DNA of 11,879 nt, taken from NCBI GenBank assembly GCA_046760445.1, contig JBHIEE010000091.1:1-11879 (forward strand), in the 5' to 3' direction. Position numbers and translations under genes: made by a program. Below, in pieces: positions 5,143 through 11,727 of the stretch. Below the pieces are notes generated by a model that was given only the letters and a program-made list of their open reading frames with translations, made no database searches and was not told where the DNA came from. Numbering within the stretch: position 1 is the first letter of the stretch; every line of letters starts with the position of its first letter. The stretch is from JBHIEE01 sp046760445 (lineage in GTDB: Bacteria > Acidobacteriota > Aminicenantia > JdFR-78).

Positions 5143-5649
5143 TTATCTTCGTAAGGAGATGGTAGTCTCCGCCTCCAAAGATGCTTCATATTGTTTTAAA
5201 TTATTTGGATTGACATGCTCAAGGGTAATCTGAACCCTTATTGCCCCTGGTGCTCCTTCATAAGAAACATTGGTAAAGTTAAGATTATCCACCCTTACTC
5301 GATCGTTAGTTAATTCGTAGGGACCATCTCCGCCCTGAGTAATTGTCAGCTTATTGTTAATGACTTCAAATATTGTAGGGTCTAAATTTAAATCCTGCAT
5401 TGTCAGAGAAAGTGAATCGCTGGAACTGCCAAAAGGAGGACTACTAATAGTCTTGGCTCCCAAGATACTTTCATTTATTTTTTCCATTGAAAAACGCATA
5501 TTCTGCTGGACTTCTCTTATTGTTTGGGATTTAACATCTCCATAAATAATCTCCCATCCAAAATTAAGAACTACTAGTAAAACTCCGGCCACAATTCCAA
5601 TATAAATTATTAATTCTATTAAAGTGAATCCATTTGACGCCTTATTCAT
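5143..5649 (-). CDS. pilW: Minor prepilin, PilW/GspJ-like
   Basis: A 168-residue prepilin. Leader MNKASNG ends at Gly7, then FTLIELIIYIGIVAGVLLVVL with Glu12 (+5), a class III pilin helix. About 145 residues of beta-rich globular domain follow, with a Ser-rich segment and no cysteines. FTLIELIIYIGI and a domain with NNKLTITQ- and LTNDRVRVDNLNF-type strands are common in PilW/GspJ-like minor pilins of Patescibacteria. I chose the ATG at 5649, 7 nt after the preceding stop. The frame extends to an ATG at 5697, but that would overlap the upstream gene by 41 nt and give an atypical 23-residue leader. No Shine-Dalgarno is visible for either start, so translational coupling is likely. It could also be called GspI-like. 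Confidence 0.8.
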   Translation of the reverse strand: MNKASNGFTLIELIIYIGIVAGVLLVVLNFGWEIIYGDVKSQTIREVQQNMRFSMEKINESILGAKTISSPPFGSSSDSLSLTMQDLNLDPTIFEVINNKLTITQGGDGPYELTNDRVRVDNLNFTNVSYEGAPGAIRVQITLEHVNPNNLKQYEASLEAETTISLRR

Positions 5650-5656
5650 AGATGTA

Positions 5657-6472
5657 TTAAAGAGCTTCAACAAAAACATATTTAGTGCTGTTATCAATCA
5701 TTCTAAAGAGAATATAAAATGCCGTTCCACTCATATTTCCATCAAATTTAAACTTATCTATATCCTCAGCCCCAAAACTCTCTAAAGTAAAGTCTTGAAT
5801 ATCAAGCTCTGTTCCCGAAGGCTGACTGCCAGTCGGAGTGCCGGGACCATTCTTTGACCAAACTTTAGTGCCATCTATTTTTATTTCTTCAATAAGATTA
5901 CTGTTATTCCAACTGACTGTCATTTTATCGACAGCTATATTACTGACACCTATATTTTCTATCGTAATACCTCGCAGGTACCGCTGACCAGCTCTAAGTT
6001 CTGCCCCCTCAACACTGACATCAAGCTCCTCTGCTTCTCCCTGGGTTTGTTTCCAATCGGTAAGATAATCGATTAAAATTACTGAAGTCTGGCGAGCCGG
6101 AGTAATATTCCAGACAACCTTACTTTCAACTTTCTTTATATCAGTAACATCTATATCTCCTGGAACATCAGATATAATAATTTGACGAATAAACTGATTT
6201 TTACTATCAAAGTTTCCGGAAAATATCCACTTATTGCCAGATAAAGCTATGCCATGGGTGCCCAAGGTCAAATTGTCAAAATCACCATCTCTCATAGAGT
6301 GGACGGCCTCTATTCCTTCTTGAGCGAAAAAAATAGCCAACATTCTCTCGCGGCCAGCTCTATCAGCCAAATAAACATCCAAAATAAGAAAGGTGATAGC
6401 TGAAACAACCAAGACAAAAATACCCATTGCAATGAGAAGCTCTACCAGAGATTGACCAGATTCGTTCTTCAT
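5657..6472 (-). CDS. pilV: Minor prepilin, PilV-like, with C-terminal beta-sandwich domain
   Basis: A 271-residue prepilin, the longest of the set. Leader MKNESG, cleavage after Gly6, then QSLVELLIAMGIFVLVVSAITFL with Glu11 (+5). GQSLVELLIAMGIF is characteristic of PilV-type minor pilins. Residues 50-65 hold FFAQEGIEAVHSMRD, also usual in PilV (A-x-E-G-I/L-E). After a first globular region, about residues 145-271 form a second beta-rich domain (LRGITIENIGVSNIAVDKM, FYILFRMIDNS) that resembles archaellin/pilin-type beta-sandwiches. Start: ATG at 6472; a TTG one codon upstream is less likely. Its 5' leader is the fold-back element 6473-6627. The large extra domain would suit a tip adhesin, which is inference. 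Confidence 0.82.
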   Translation of the reverse strand: MKNESGQSLVELLIAMGIFVLVVSAITFLILDVYLADRAGRERMLAIFFAQEGIEAVHSMRDGDFDNLTLGTHGIALSGNKWIFSGNFDSKNQFIRQIIISDVPGDIDVTDIKKVESKVVWNITPARQTSVILIDYLTDWKQTQGEAEELDVSVEGAELRAGQRYLRGITIENIGVSNIAVDKMTVSWNNSNLIEEIKIDGTKVWSKNGPGTPTGSQPSGTELDIQDFTLESFGAEDIDKFKFDGNMSGTAFYILFRMIDNSTKYVFVEAL

Positions 6473-6627
6473 CAAATATCAAAAATAAAATATAAAATAT
6501 AAAAAACAAATATGCAAAAACGTAAAAACTTTCTGAAAACTCAGCTAAAATGCTGTTGCTACGTAGTAATATTTTTGCATTTTTATGTTTGTGTTTTTTA
6601 TTTTTAATTTTTGATTTTTTATTTTTA
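6473..6627. repeat. AT-rich fold-back element between fimT and pilV
   Basis: This 155-bp spacer fills the gap from the fimT-like stop codon to the pilV-like ATG. Two AT-rich arms (about 6473-6528 and 6571-6627) are imperfect inverted repeats: ATGCAAAAA (left) against TTTTTGCAT (right), and ATCAAAAATAAAA against TTTTTAATTTTTGAT. The centre (about 6529-6570) is less AT-rich and contains the palindrome CTACGTAG. No gene is inside; a 91-residue frame across it has no coding character. The sequence differs from the ATGACCGAA-type element, but position and architecture match. Confidence 0.75.
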
Positions 6628-7104
6628 TTAGTAATCAATTCTACCTACCTCATTAATATTTATAGTTTCTGATTGATTATCAATAGTTAAGGTGATAGTT
6701 CCTGTGTCAGATGGAGTTCCTTTTAATTTACTAAAAACAATTTCGGAGAGCCCGGTAATCTGGAGATTATCGGGCAGTTCAAAAGCCTCATCATAAGCTA
6801 CGTCTCTTGCCAGATAAGAATTTCCTTTAAATAAAACGTATTGATTAGAACCCAAATAAACACCAAAAGAAGAATCGTTTTCGGTGACCATTGATTTCAG
6901 CTGAGCTCTTCTTAAGGTCTGGACAACACCTTTTAAATGAACATCAAATTGGCGGGTTTTATAGAAATTAATAGAAAGAGGCAAAGATGCGCCTATCAAA
7001 AGGACTAAAATAGCCATAACCATCATTAGTTCTATCAAAGTAAGTCCTTTAGTTGAACTAAACGGATTCAACGGATTAACGACTGATTTGTAATGACAAG
7101 CCAT
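6628..7104 (-). CDS. fimT: Minor prepilin, FimT/GspH-like
   Basis: A 158-residue prepilin. A 20-residue leader, MACHYKSVVNPLNPFSSTKG, ends in Gly20 and is followed by LTLIELMMVMAILVLLIGASL with Glu25 (+5). The globular part has the FimT/GspH pattern of LRRAQLKSMVTENDSSFGVYL (helix, then first strand of the beta-sheet) and closing strands TGTITLTIDN and ETININEVGRI. FimT/GspH pilins prime pilus assembly and in some bacteria bind DNA for uptake. I chose the ATG at 7104; the frame continues to 7146, but those extra codons are repeat-arm sequence. The start codon directly abuts the cassette arm, which gives only TTTGGAATTTT as leader. The leader peptide lacks the usual Lys-rich tail except for Lys19. 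Confidence 0.82.
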   Translation of the reverse strand: MACHYKSVVNPLNPFSSTKGLTLIELMMVMAILVLLIGASLPLSINFYKTRQFDVHLKGVVQTLRRAQLKSMVTENDSSFGVYLGSNQYVLFKGNSYLARDVAYDEAFELPDNLQITGLSEIVFSKLKGTPSDTGTITLTIDNQSETININEVGRIDY

Positions 7105-7171
7105 AAAATTCCAAATAACAAATTCCAAATAACAAATAAATTCCAAATTCCAATGACCGAATGACCGAAAC
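7105..7171. repeat. Left arm of the cassette
   Basis: Outer end AAAATTCCAAATAACAAATT touches the fimT ATG; inner end ATGACCGAATGACCGAAAC touches the stop codon of the four-helix-bundle gene. The inner 30 bases are identical to 5048-5077. Confidence 0.8.
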
Positions 7172-7546
7172 TTATTTTGATTTCTCTATTATTGAGGAAA
7201 AGATCTTCTTTAATTCTATCGCCTCTCTTAAGAGTTCCCTTCCTTCTTTTTCAAGCTTTTTATCATTAGTTTCGATTATCAGTCTTAACCAATAAGCTGA
7301 TTCTTTGGCTTCTTTTCGGCAGATTTTGATCCTCATCTTAAAGTCTTTCTTGCTAAGAGCTTCATTGGCTTCAATGTAATTCGACCCAACCGAACCAGAA
7401 GATCTTATTACCTGTCTACCATATTCTATACTCCCGACGGTCTTTGATAATTTTCTTACAAAAATAACAACGTTTTTAGCAAATTGAAAAGTCCGTTCTT
7501 CTAGATCATAATTTATTTTTGTTTTGGTCATTGGGATTTCGGTCAT
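7172..7546 (-). CDS. Four-helix-bundle protein (S23/IVP family, Avd-like)
   Basis: The product is 124 residues. The core, LEERTFQFAKNVVIFVRKLS, then the loop VIRSSGSVGSNYIEANEA and helices KKDFKMRIKICRKEAKESAY and WLRLIIET, is the signature of the four-helix-bundle family first seen as S23/23S rRNA intervening-sequence proteins. It is related in fold to Avd of diversity-generating retroelements. Members form basic pentameric barrels that may bind nucleic acid; the cellular role is unclear. The gene sits between the inverted arms of the cassette. Its ATG and first eight or so codons (MTEIPMTKT) are encoded by the right arm, so the repeat supplies the start; Met6 is also in the arm. No Shine-Dalgarno is visible. 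It points the same way as the pilus operon but has no obvious pilus role. The family call is firm, the function open. Confidence 0.92.
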   Translation of the reverse strand: MTEIPMTKTKINYDLEERTFQFAKNVVIFVRKLSKTVGSIEYGRQVIRSSGSVGSNYIEANEALSKKDFKMRIKICRKEAKESAYWLRLIIETNDKKLEKEGRELLREAIELKKIFSSIIEKSK

Positions 7547-7589
7547 TGGAGCTTATTTGGGATTTGGTGCTTGAGATTTGGAATTTCGA
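7521..7589. repeat. Right arm of the cassette
   Basis: It contains GGTCATTGGAGCTTATTTGG (7541-7560), shared with 5099-5118, and ends in GATTTGGAATTTCGA against the pilC stop codon. It overlaps the first codons of the four-helix-bundle gene. Confidence 0.8.
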
Positions 7590-8804
7590 CTAAAAATGTA
7601 GGCCTCTGGTAATTTCATAGATGGGAGAAATAATTGACAAAGCCACAAAGCCTACCACCATACCAGTGATTAACAAAAGGATTGGCTCGATAATCGCAGA
7701 AAGATTCTTGGTGAGCTTATCAACTTCTACCTCGTAAAAATTGCTCAAATATATTAATGTTTCTTCTAAATTACCTGTTTTCTCTCCCACCCCAACCATA
7801 CGGGAAATCATCGGGGGAAAAAGAGGTTCCCTTTTTTGAAAGTGACTAGACACTGATCTGCCTTTTTTTACTTCTTCTGCTGCCCTTTCTATTTCTTTTT
7901 GATAAATCAAGTTTTCCAGGGTAGCTTGAGTCGTATTTAAAGCGCTAACTAAGGGCACTCCGCTTTTTAAAAGAATGCCTAAATTTCGACTGAGGTAGGC
8001 AAGGTTAATACTTTTTGTCATTGAACCAAAAAGGGGAAGTTTTAGAACGATTTTGTGAACTAATAATCTTATCGGCCTGAGTCGATAAAGCAAAGAAAAA
8101 AATAAAAACAAAAAAATAGTGCCGACTAAAGCAAATAAACCGTAATCCTTAAGAAATTCAGTTGTCCCGATTAATATTCTGGTGGACAGAGGAAGCTCAA
8201 CATCAAAAGCTTCAAAAATAGGAGTTATTTTAGGTAGAATAAAAAAAGTAAGACTAATGCTCAAAACAGCTATCGAGGTTAAAATTATAGAAGGATAAAT
8301 CATAGCGGCCCTTATTTTCATTTTCAGCTCATGATTTTTTTCAAGCTGGATAGCTAAGTGTTCTAAACTTTTCTCCAGAGAGCCCGATTCCTCGCCTATT
8401 TTAATCATATTTATGTAAAAAAGATCAAATATTTCAGGATAACGAGCAAGGGTATCGGCTAATGGTTGACCGTCATCGACCCCTTTTAGAACATCATCCA
8501 AAATCTTTTTAAATTTTTTACTCTTTGACTGCTCTTGAATTGTAGCTATCGATTCCCGAATAGATACTACGACTTTTATCATCAAAGAGAGATGCTTGGC
8601 AAAAAGAAGCTTGTCTAAGAAAGAAACTCCTTCTAAAAAAGGAATCAAAAACTCTCTTTTTGCCTTTTCCCTTAAAGGGGTGACGGAAATTACAATCAAA
8701 TCTTTGCCCAATAATATTTTTCTGGCCTCGAGTATATTCAAAGCATCAATAATGCCGGACCTACTTTCTCCCGTTTTAGTTTTAGCTATATAGCTAAATC
8801 TCAT
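7590..8804 (-). CDS. pilC: Type IV pilus inner-membrane platform protein PilC
   Basis: A 404-residue polytopic protein of the GspF/PilC family, with full family length. The N-terminal piece (1-55, FSYIAKTKTGESRSGIIDA) is the usual leading domain. Two T2SSF repeats follow: the first with LSLMIKVVVSIRESIATIQEQSKSKKFKKIL and IGEESGSLEKSLEHLA, the second with LGILLKSGVPLVSALNTT and VGEKTGNLEETLIYLS. Hydrophobic spans lie at about 167-190, 218-240 and 374-398. PilC sits in the membrane above the PilB hexamer and transmits ATPase rotation to pilin insertion. Its ATG overlaps the response regulator stop (ATGA, 8804-8801), so translation is coupled. The repeat cassette begins immediately after its stop codon. 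Confidence 0.97.
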   Translation of the reverse strand: MRFSYIAKTKTGESRSGIIDALNILEARKILLGKDLIVISVTPLREKAKREFLIPFLEGVSFLDKLLFAKHLSLMIKVVVSIRESIATIQEQSKSKKFKKILDDVLKGVDDGQPLADTLARYPEIFDLFYINMIKIGEESGSLEKSLEHLAIQLEKNHELKMKIRAAMIYPSIILTSIAVLSISLTFFILPKITPIFEAFDVELPLSTRILIGTTEFLKDYGLFALVGTIFLFLFFSLLYRLRPIRLLVHKIVLKLPLFGSMTKSINLAYLSRNLGILLKSGVPLVSALNTTQATLENLIYQKEIERAAEEVKKGRSVSSHFQKREPLFPPMISRMVGVGEKTGNLEETLIYLSNFYEVEVDKLTKNLSAIIEPILLLITGMVVGFVALSIISPIYEITRGLHF

Positions 8805-9193
8805 TTTTCTTTTTCTTTTGCTTTGACTAAATGTTCTTTTATTAACTCTGGTAACTGATTAACTGAAAATTCCGTTTTAACCAAATAAGCTGCCGCTCCC
8901 AATTCTAAGCCTCTTTGGATATCAGATTCCTGTCCCAAATTTGTAAGTATAACAACCGGGATATCTTTTGTTTCCGGGTTAAGTTTCATTTCGCTCAAAA
9001 TTTCAAAACCACTCTTTTGAGGTAAAACTAAATCTAAAAGCACCAGGTCTGGTTTTTCTCCAAAAACTTTATTTAACCCTTCTTCGCCCGAAATAGCTCC
9101 GACAACCTCAAACCCCTCACGCCGTAATTTGTCGCTATATAGTTTGAGTAAAAACTTATCGTCTTCAATAATAAGAATTTTAGCTTTTTCCAT
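8801..9193 (-). CDS. Single-domain response regulator (CheY-like receiver)
   Basis: A 130-residue receiver domain without an output domain. Key residues are present: acidic pair Asp11/Asp12 (IIEDD), phospho-acceptor Asp54 (LVLLDLVLP), switch Thr84 (VVILTN) and Lys106 (YLVKTEF). The tail is Lys/Glu-rich. With no DNA-binding domain it should act by protein contact, like CheY, or as a phosphate relay. It is 5 nt after the histidine kinase and overlaps pilC by 4 nt, so the natural inference is that it is phosphorylated by that kinase and acts on the pilus motor. It is not a PilR homologue: no AAA+ or HTH domain is present. Confidence 0.95.
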   Translation of the reverse strand: MEKAKILIIEDDKFLLKLYSDKLRREGFEVVGAISGEEGLNKVFGEKPDLVLLDLVLPQKSGFEILSEMKLNPETKDIPVVILTNLGQESDIQRGLELGAAAYLVKTEFSVNQLPELIKEHLVKAKEKEK

Positions 9194-9198
9194 AAAAC

Positions 9199-9918
9199 TT
9201 ATTTAATGGGCAAGGAAAAACAAAAAGTGCTTCCCTTCCCCTCTTTTGATTTAAACCATATTTTCCCTCCACTTTTTTCGATTATTGCTTTGGAAATAAA
9301 AAGTCCAAGCCCTGAACCGCCGGTCGCAATAGCAACCACTCGTTCGCTTCGGTAAAATTTTGTAAAAATTTTATCTTTTTCTTCTTCTACTATTCCTACT
9401 CCGGTATCCTGACAACAAAAAATAGCTCTCTTGCCTCTCCTTGAAAGAGAAACTTTCACTTGTCCTTTTCTTTTATTATAAAAGATGGCATTAGAAATAA
9501 TATTAACCATGACCTGCTTAATTTTAACGGGGTCAATATTAAGAAGAGGGAGCTTATCTAAAACCTCAAAAGAAAGTTCGCAATTCTTGGCTCGAGCTAA
9601 CGAAGAAAACTCATTTACCATTTCTTTAGCAATCTTTGCCAGATCGGTTGGTTCGGGCTTTAGCTCCATTTGACCGGCCTCAATTCTAGCAACATCTAAA
9701 AGGTCCTTAACCAAATTTATCATCTGTTTAGTATTTTCTAAAACATTCTCTAAATATTCTTTCTGCTCTTTGTTCAGTTTGCCCAAATCTCCTAAAAGCA
9801 CTACTTCAAGATACCCCTTTATTGCCGAAAGAGGAGTTTTTAACTGATGAGAAACAACTGAAACTGCCTCGGTTAGTTTATATTTGCTAATTTTTTTCTT
9901 AGAAGACTTTTTTTTCAT
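9199..9918 (-). CDS. Cytoplasmic histidine kinase without sensor domain
   Basis: The product is 239 residues and contains only the transmitter. A Lys-rich start (MKKKSSKKKISKYK) leads into the HisKA dimerisation domain with phospho-accepting His24 in VVSHQLKTPLSAIKGY. The HATPase domain follows: N-box VNIISNAIFYN (138-148), G1 DTGVGI (171-176), F-box-like IFTKFYRSE and G2 GGSGLGLFISKAI (200-212). No transmembrane helix, PAS, HAMP or GAF domain is present; most kinases of this type have a sensory half. The ATG follows the pilB stop with no spacing (TAAATG) and lacks its own Shine-Dalgarno. Stimuli may come from a separate protein; the truncated gene at 11728-11879 has a linker typical of sensors. 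It is not PilS by architecture. Confidence 0.93.
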   Translation of the reverse strand: MKKKSSKKKISKYKLTEAVSVVSHQLKTPLSAIKGYLEVVLLGDLGKLNKEQKEYLENVLENTKQMINLVKDLLDVARIEAGQMELKPEPTDLAKIAKEMVNEFSSLARAKNCELSFEVLDKLPLLNIDPVKIKQVMVNIISNAIFYNKRKGQVKVSLSRRGKRAIFCCQDTGVGIVEEEKDKIFTKFYRSERVVAIATGGSGLGLFISKAIIEKSGGKIWFKSKEGKGSTFCFSLPIK

Positions 9919-11604
9919 TTATTCTCGGGTAACCCGAATCACTTCCTCAGTTGTTGTTATGCCAGAAAGAGCTTTTTCTATTCCATCTTCTAACACCGTA
10001 GTCATTCCATTCTTAACGGCTTGAGCTTGAATCTGGTCGGCATTGGCTTTTTTCATAACAAGCTCCCGGATATTATCTTCCATCTCTAAGACCTCAAATA
10101 TCCCCACCCTGCCCGAATAGCCGGTATTAACACATACCTTGCAACCTTTGCCACGATAGAGCCTGATTTTTTCTTTGCCTTTGAAAAATTTTTCAATTAA
10201 ATCTTGAGATAAATTTAATTTTTTAAACTTATCTCTTGTAGTTTCATAACTTTCCCGACACCTAGTACATATTCTTCTAACTAATCTTTGGGCAATAATT
10301 ACATTAACTGATGAAGCGATTAAAAACGGCTCAATCCCCATATCCATCAAACGGATTAGATTGGTGGCAGCCGTATTAGCATGCATAGTAGACAAAACTA
10401 AGTGCCCGGTCATTGCCGAATTGATGCCAATGTTTGCTGTTTCATTATCCCTTATTTCACCAACCATCATAATATCAGGGTCTTGGCGTACGATAGAACG
10501 AAGCCCTTGAGCAAAAGTTAAATTGGTTTTGGGATTAACCTGAATCTGGCTTACTCCTCCGATATCATACTCAACCGGATCTTCAATAGTGCAAATATTC
10601 ACCTCAGGTTTATTCAATATTTTTAAAATAGCATACAAAGTAGTTGTTTTTCCGCATCCAGTGGGACCGGTAGCCAAAATCATTCCATAGGGTTTTTTAA
10701 TAGAATTTTTGACCTTCTTTAGATCTCTATCTGAAAAGCCTAATGTTTCCAGGGCAAATCGTCTTGCCCGCTCTGCCAGAAGTCTCATTACTATATTTTC
10801 TCCTTCGGTTACCGGAACAATTGATACTCTAATATCAAATCTTTCTTTTTCAAATCTTACCACCAGCTTACCATCTTGAGCAGCAAAATGTTCATCAGTT
10901 CGAAGTTTTGCCAAAACCTTAACCCGCGTCACAATTAAACCATGAATGCTTTTGGGTAAAACCAAAACATTGTGTAAAATTCCATCTATCCTGAATCGAA
11001 CTTGGGACTCTGTTTCCAGGGGCTCAATATGAATATCTGAAGCCCTGTTCTCATAAGCATATTCAATTAAAGTATCAACAATCTTAATAATCGGAACGTC
11101 TTCGGCCTTAGCTTTTCCTTCCTCGGCAAGCTGCACCTGTGTTTTAATAATTTCTTCAAATGCCTTTTTCAGTTCTTTCCGATAATACTTTAATGCTCCT
11201 CTAATATCTTTTGAAGTAGCATAATAAGGAATTATTTCTTCCCCTGTTTTTCTTCCCAGCCAGTCAATCATTTCAAAATTGCCAGGGTTGGCCATAGCCA
11301 CTTTTAGCCCTTCTTTGGTTTTATCAAAAACAATAACTTGTTGCATCTTGGCAACAAGCTCAGGAACAATTTTTATAATTTCTTCAGGAATGGTCTCTTC
11401 TCTTAGATTCACAAAATTATAACCTAATTCCTCGGCAATCACCCTTCCTAAATTCTCATCTGTAATTAAATCTTTTTCTAACAAGACTTCCTTGAGGGGT
11501 TTATTTTCCTCTTCTGCCTCTTTCTGAGCCGATTTAAAATCAGCTTCGGTGATAAACCCAGGTTCCACTAAAACTTCTTTTAATTTTTCTGTCGACAGCT
11601 CCAT
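9919..11604 (-). CDS. pilB: Type IV pilus extension ATPase PilB
   Basis: A 561-residue hexameric ATPase of the GspE/PilB family, full length. The N-terminal MshEN/T2SSE-N region (about 1-150) contains one recognisable unit (VLLEKDLITDENLGRVIAEELG), but its c-di-GMP-type motif is degenerate, so nucleotide binding there is doubtful. The core has Walker A GPTGCGKTT (313-321; Cys replaces the common Ser), Asp box TIEDPVEY (339-346), Walker B DPDIMMVGEIRD (375-386) and His box STMHANTAATNL (around His408). A tetracysteine zinc site (C446, C449, C488, C491) is typical of PilB and absent from PilT. It is the first gene of the operon. A purine stretch (AGGGAAGA) lies rather far before the ATG. No pilT accompanies it. 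Confidence 0.97.
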   Translation of the reverse strand: MELSTEKLKEVLVEPGFITEADFKSAQKEAEEENKPLKEVLLEKDLITDENLGRVIAEELGYNFVNLREETIPEEIIKIVPELVAKMQQVIVFDKTKEGLKVAMANPGNFEMIDWLGRKTGEEIIPYYATSKDIRGALKYYRKELKKAFEEIIKTQVQLAEEGKAKAEDVPIIKIVDTLIEYAYENRASDIHIEPLETESQVRFRIDGILHNVLVLPKSIHGLIVTRVKVLAKLRTDEHFAAQDGKLVVRFEKERFDIRVSIVPVTEGENIVMRLLAERARRFALETLGFSDRDLKKVKNSIKKPYGMILATGPTGCGKTTTLYAILKILNKPEVNICTIEDPVEYDIGGVSQIQVNPKTNLTFAQGLRSIVRQDPDIMMVGEIRDNETANIGINSAMTGHLVLSTMHANTAATNLIRLMDMGIEPFLIASSVNVIIAQRLVRRICTRCRESYETTRDKFKKLNLSQDLIEKFFKGKEKIRLYRGKGCKVCVNTGYSGRVGIFEVLEMEDNIRELVMKKANADQIQAQAVKNGMTTVLEDGIEKALSGITTTEEVIRVTRE

Positions 11605-11628
11605 ACTAAATTAATCTTCCCTAATTTA

Positions 11629-11656
11629 ATTATAAGAACCTTTCACTCAAATTATA
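11629..11656 (-). promoter_or_regulatory. Promoter region of the pilus operon
   Basis: Two consensus TATAAT boxes lie on the minus strand at 11656-11651 and 11634-11629. The first has TG one base before it (TGTTATAAT, extended -10). Neither has a good -35, but both are well placed for pilB (ATG at 11604) and this is the only sizable gap before the operon. Confidence 0.5.
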
Positions 11657-11727
11657 ACAAATATCTCAAAAAAGTCCGAATTTACTTTCCCCGCCTAAAA
11701 ATAACTCAAATCCATCTGCCCTCTTAA

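Larger units (their letters stand above)
7105..7589. mobile_element. Inverted-repeat cassette carrying a four-helix-bundle gene
   Basis: The element fills the spacer from the pilC stop codon (7590) to the fimT start codon (7104). Left arm 7105-7171 and right arm 7521-7589 are imperfect inverted repeats: TTCCAATGACCGAA (left) and, on the opposite strand of the right arm, CTCCAATGACCGAA; both outer ends read AAATTCCAAAT inward. Between them lies only the 124-residue four-helix-bundle gene. The left arm also has internal direct repeats (TTCCAAATAACAAA twice, ATGACCGA twice). No transposase is encoded, so any movement would need help in trans. The related gene-less copy at 5010-5142 supports mobility. 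Confidence 0.75.

Noticed and set aside
6363..6638. 91-residue frame across the AT-rich fold-back element
   Set aside because: Its start is Lys/Asn-rich repeat sequence and its end overlaps the pilV-like gene out of frame; no ribosome binding site or domain.
7105..7146. 14-codon upstream extension of the FimT-like protein
   Set aside because: The extension is entirely cassette-arm sequence. The ATG at 7104 gives a plausible prepilin leader.
7105..7171. CRISPR-like short repeats (ATGACCGA twice, TTCCAAATAACAAA twice)
   Set aside because: The repeats are adjacent with no spacers of constant length and no cas genes; they are internal repeats of a cassette arm.
7172..7546. Diversity-generating retroelement (Avd-like gene)
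   Set aside because: No reverse transcriptase and no template/variable repeat pair with adenine-directed differences are visible. The protein fits the general four-helix-bundle family.
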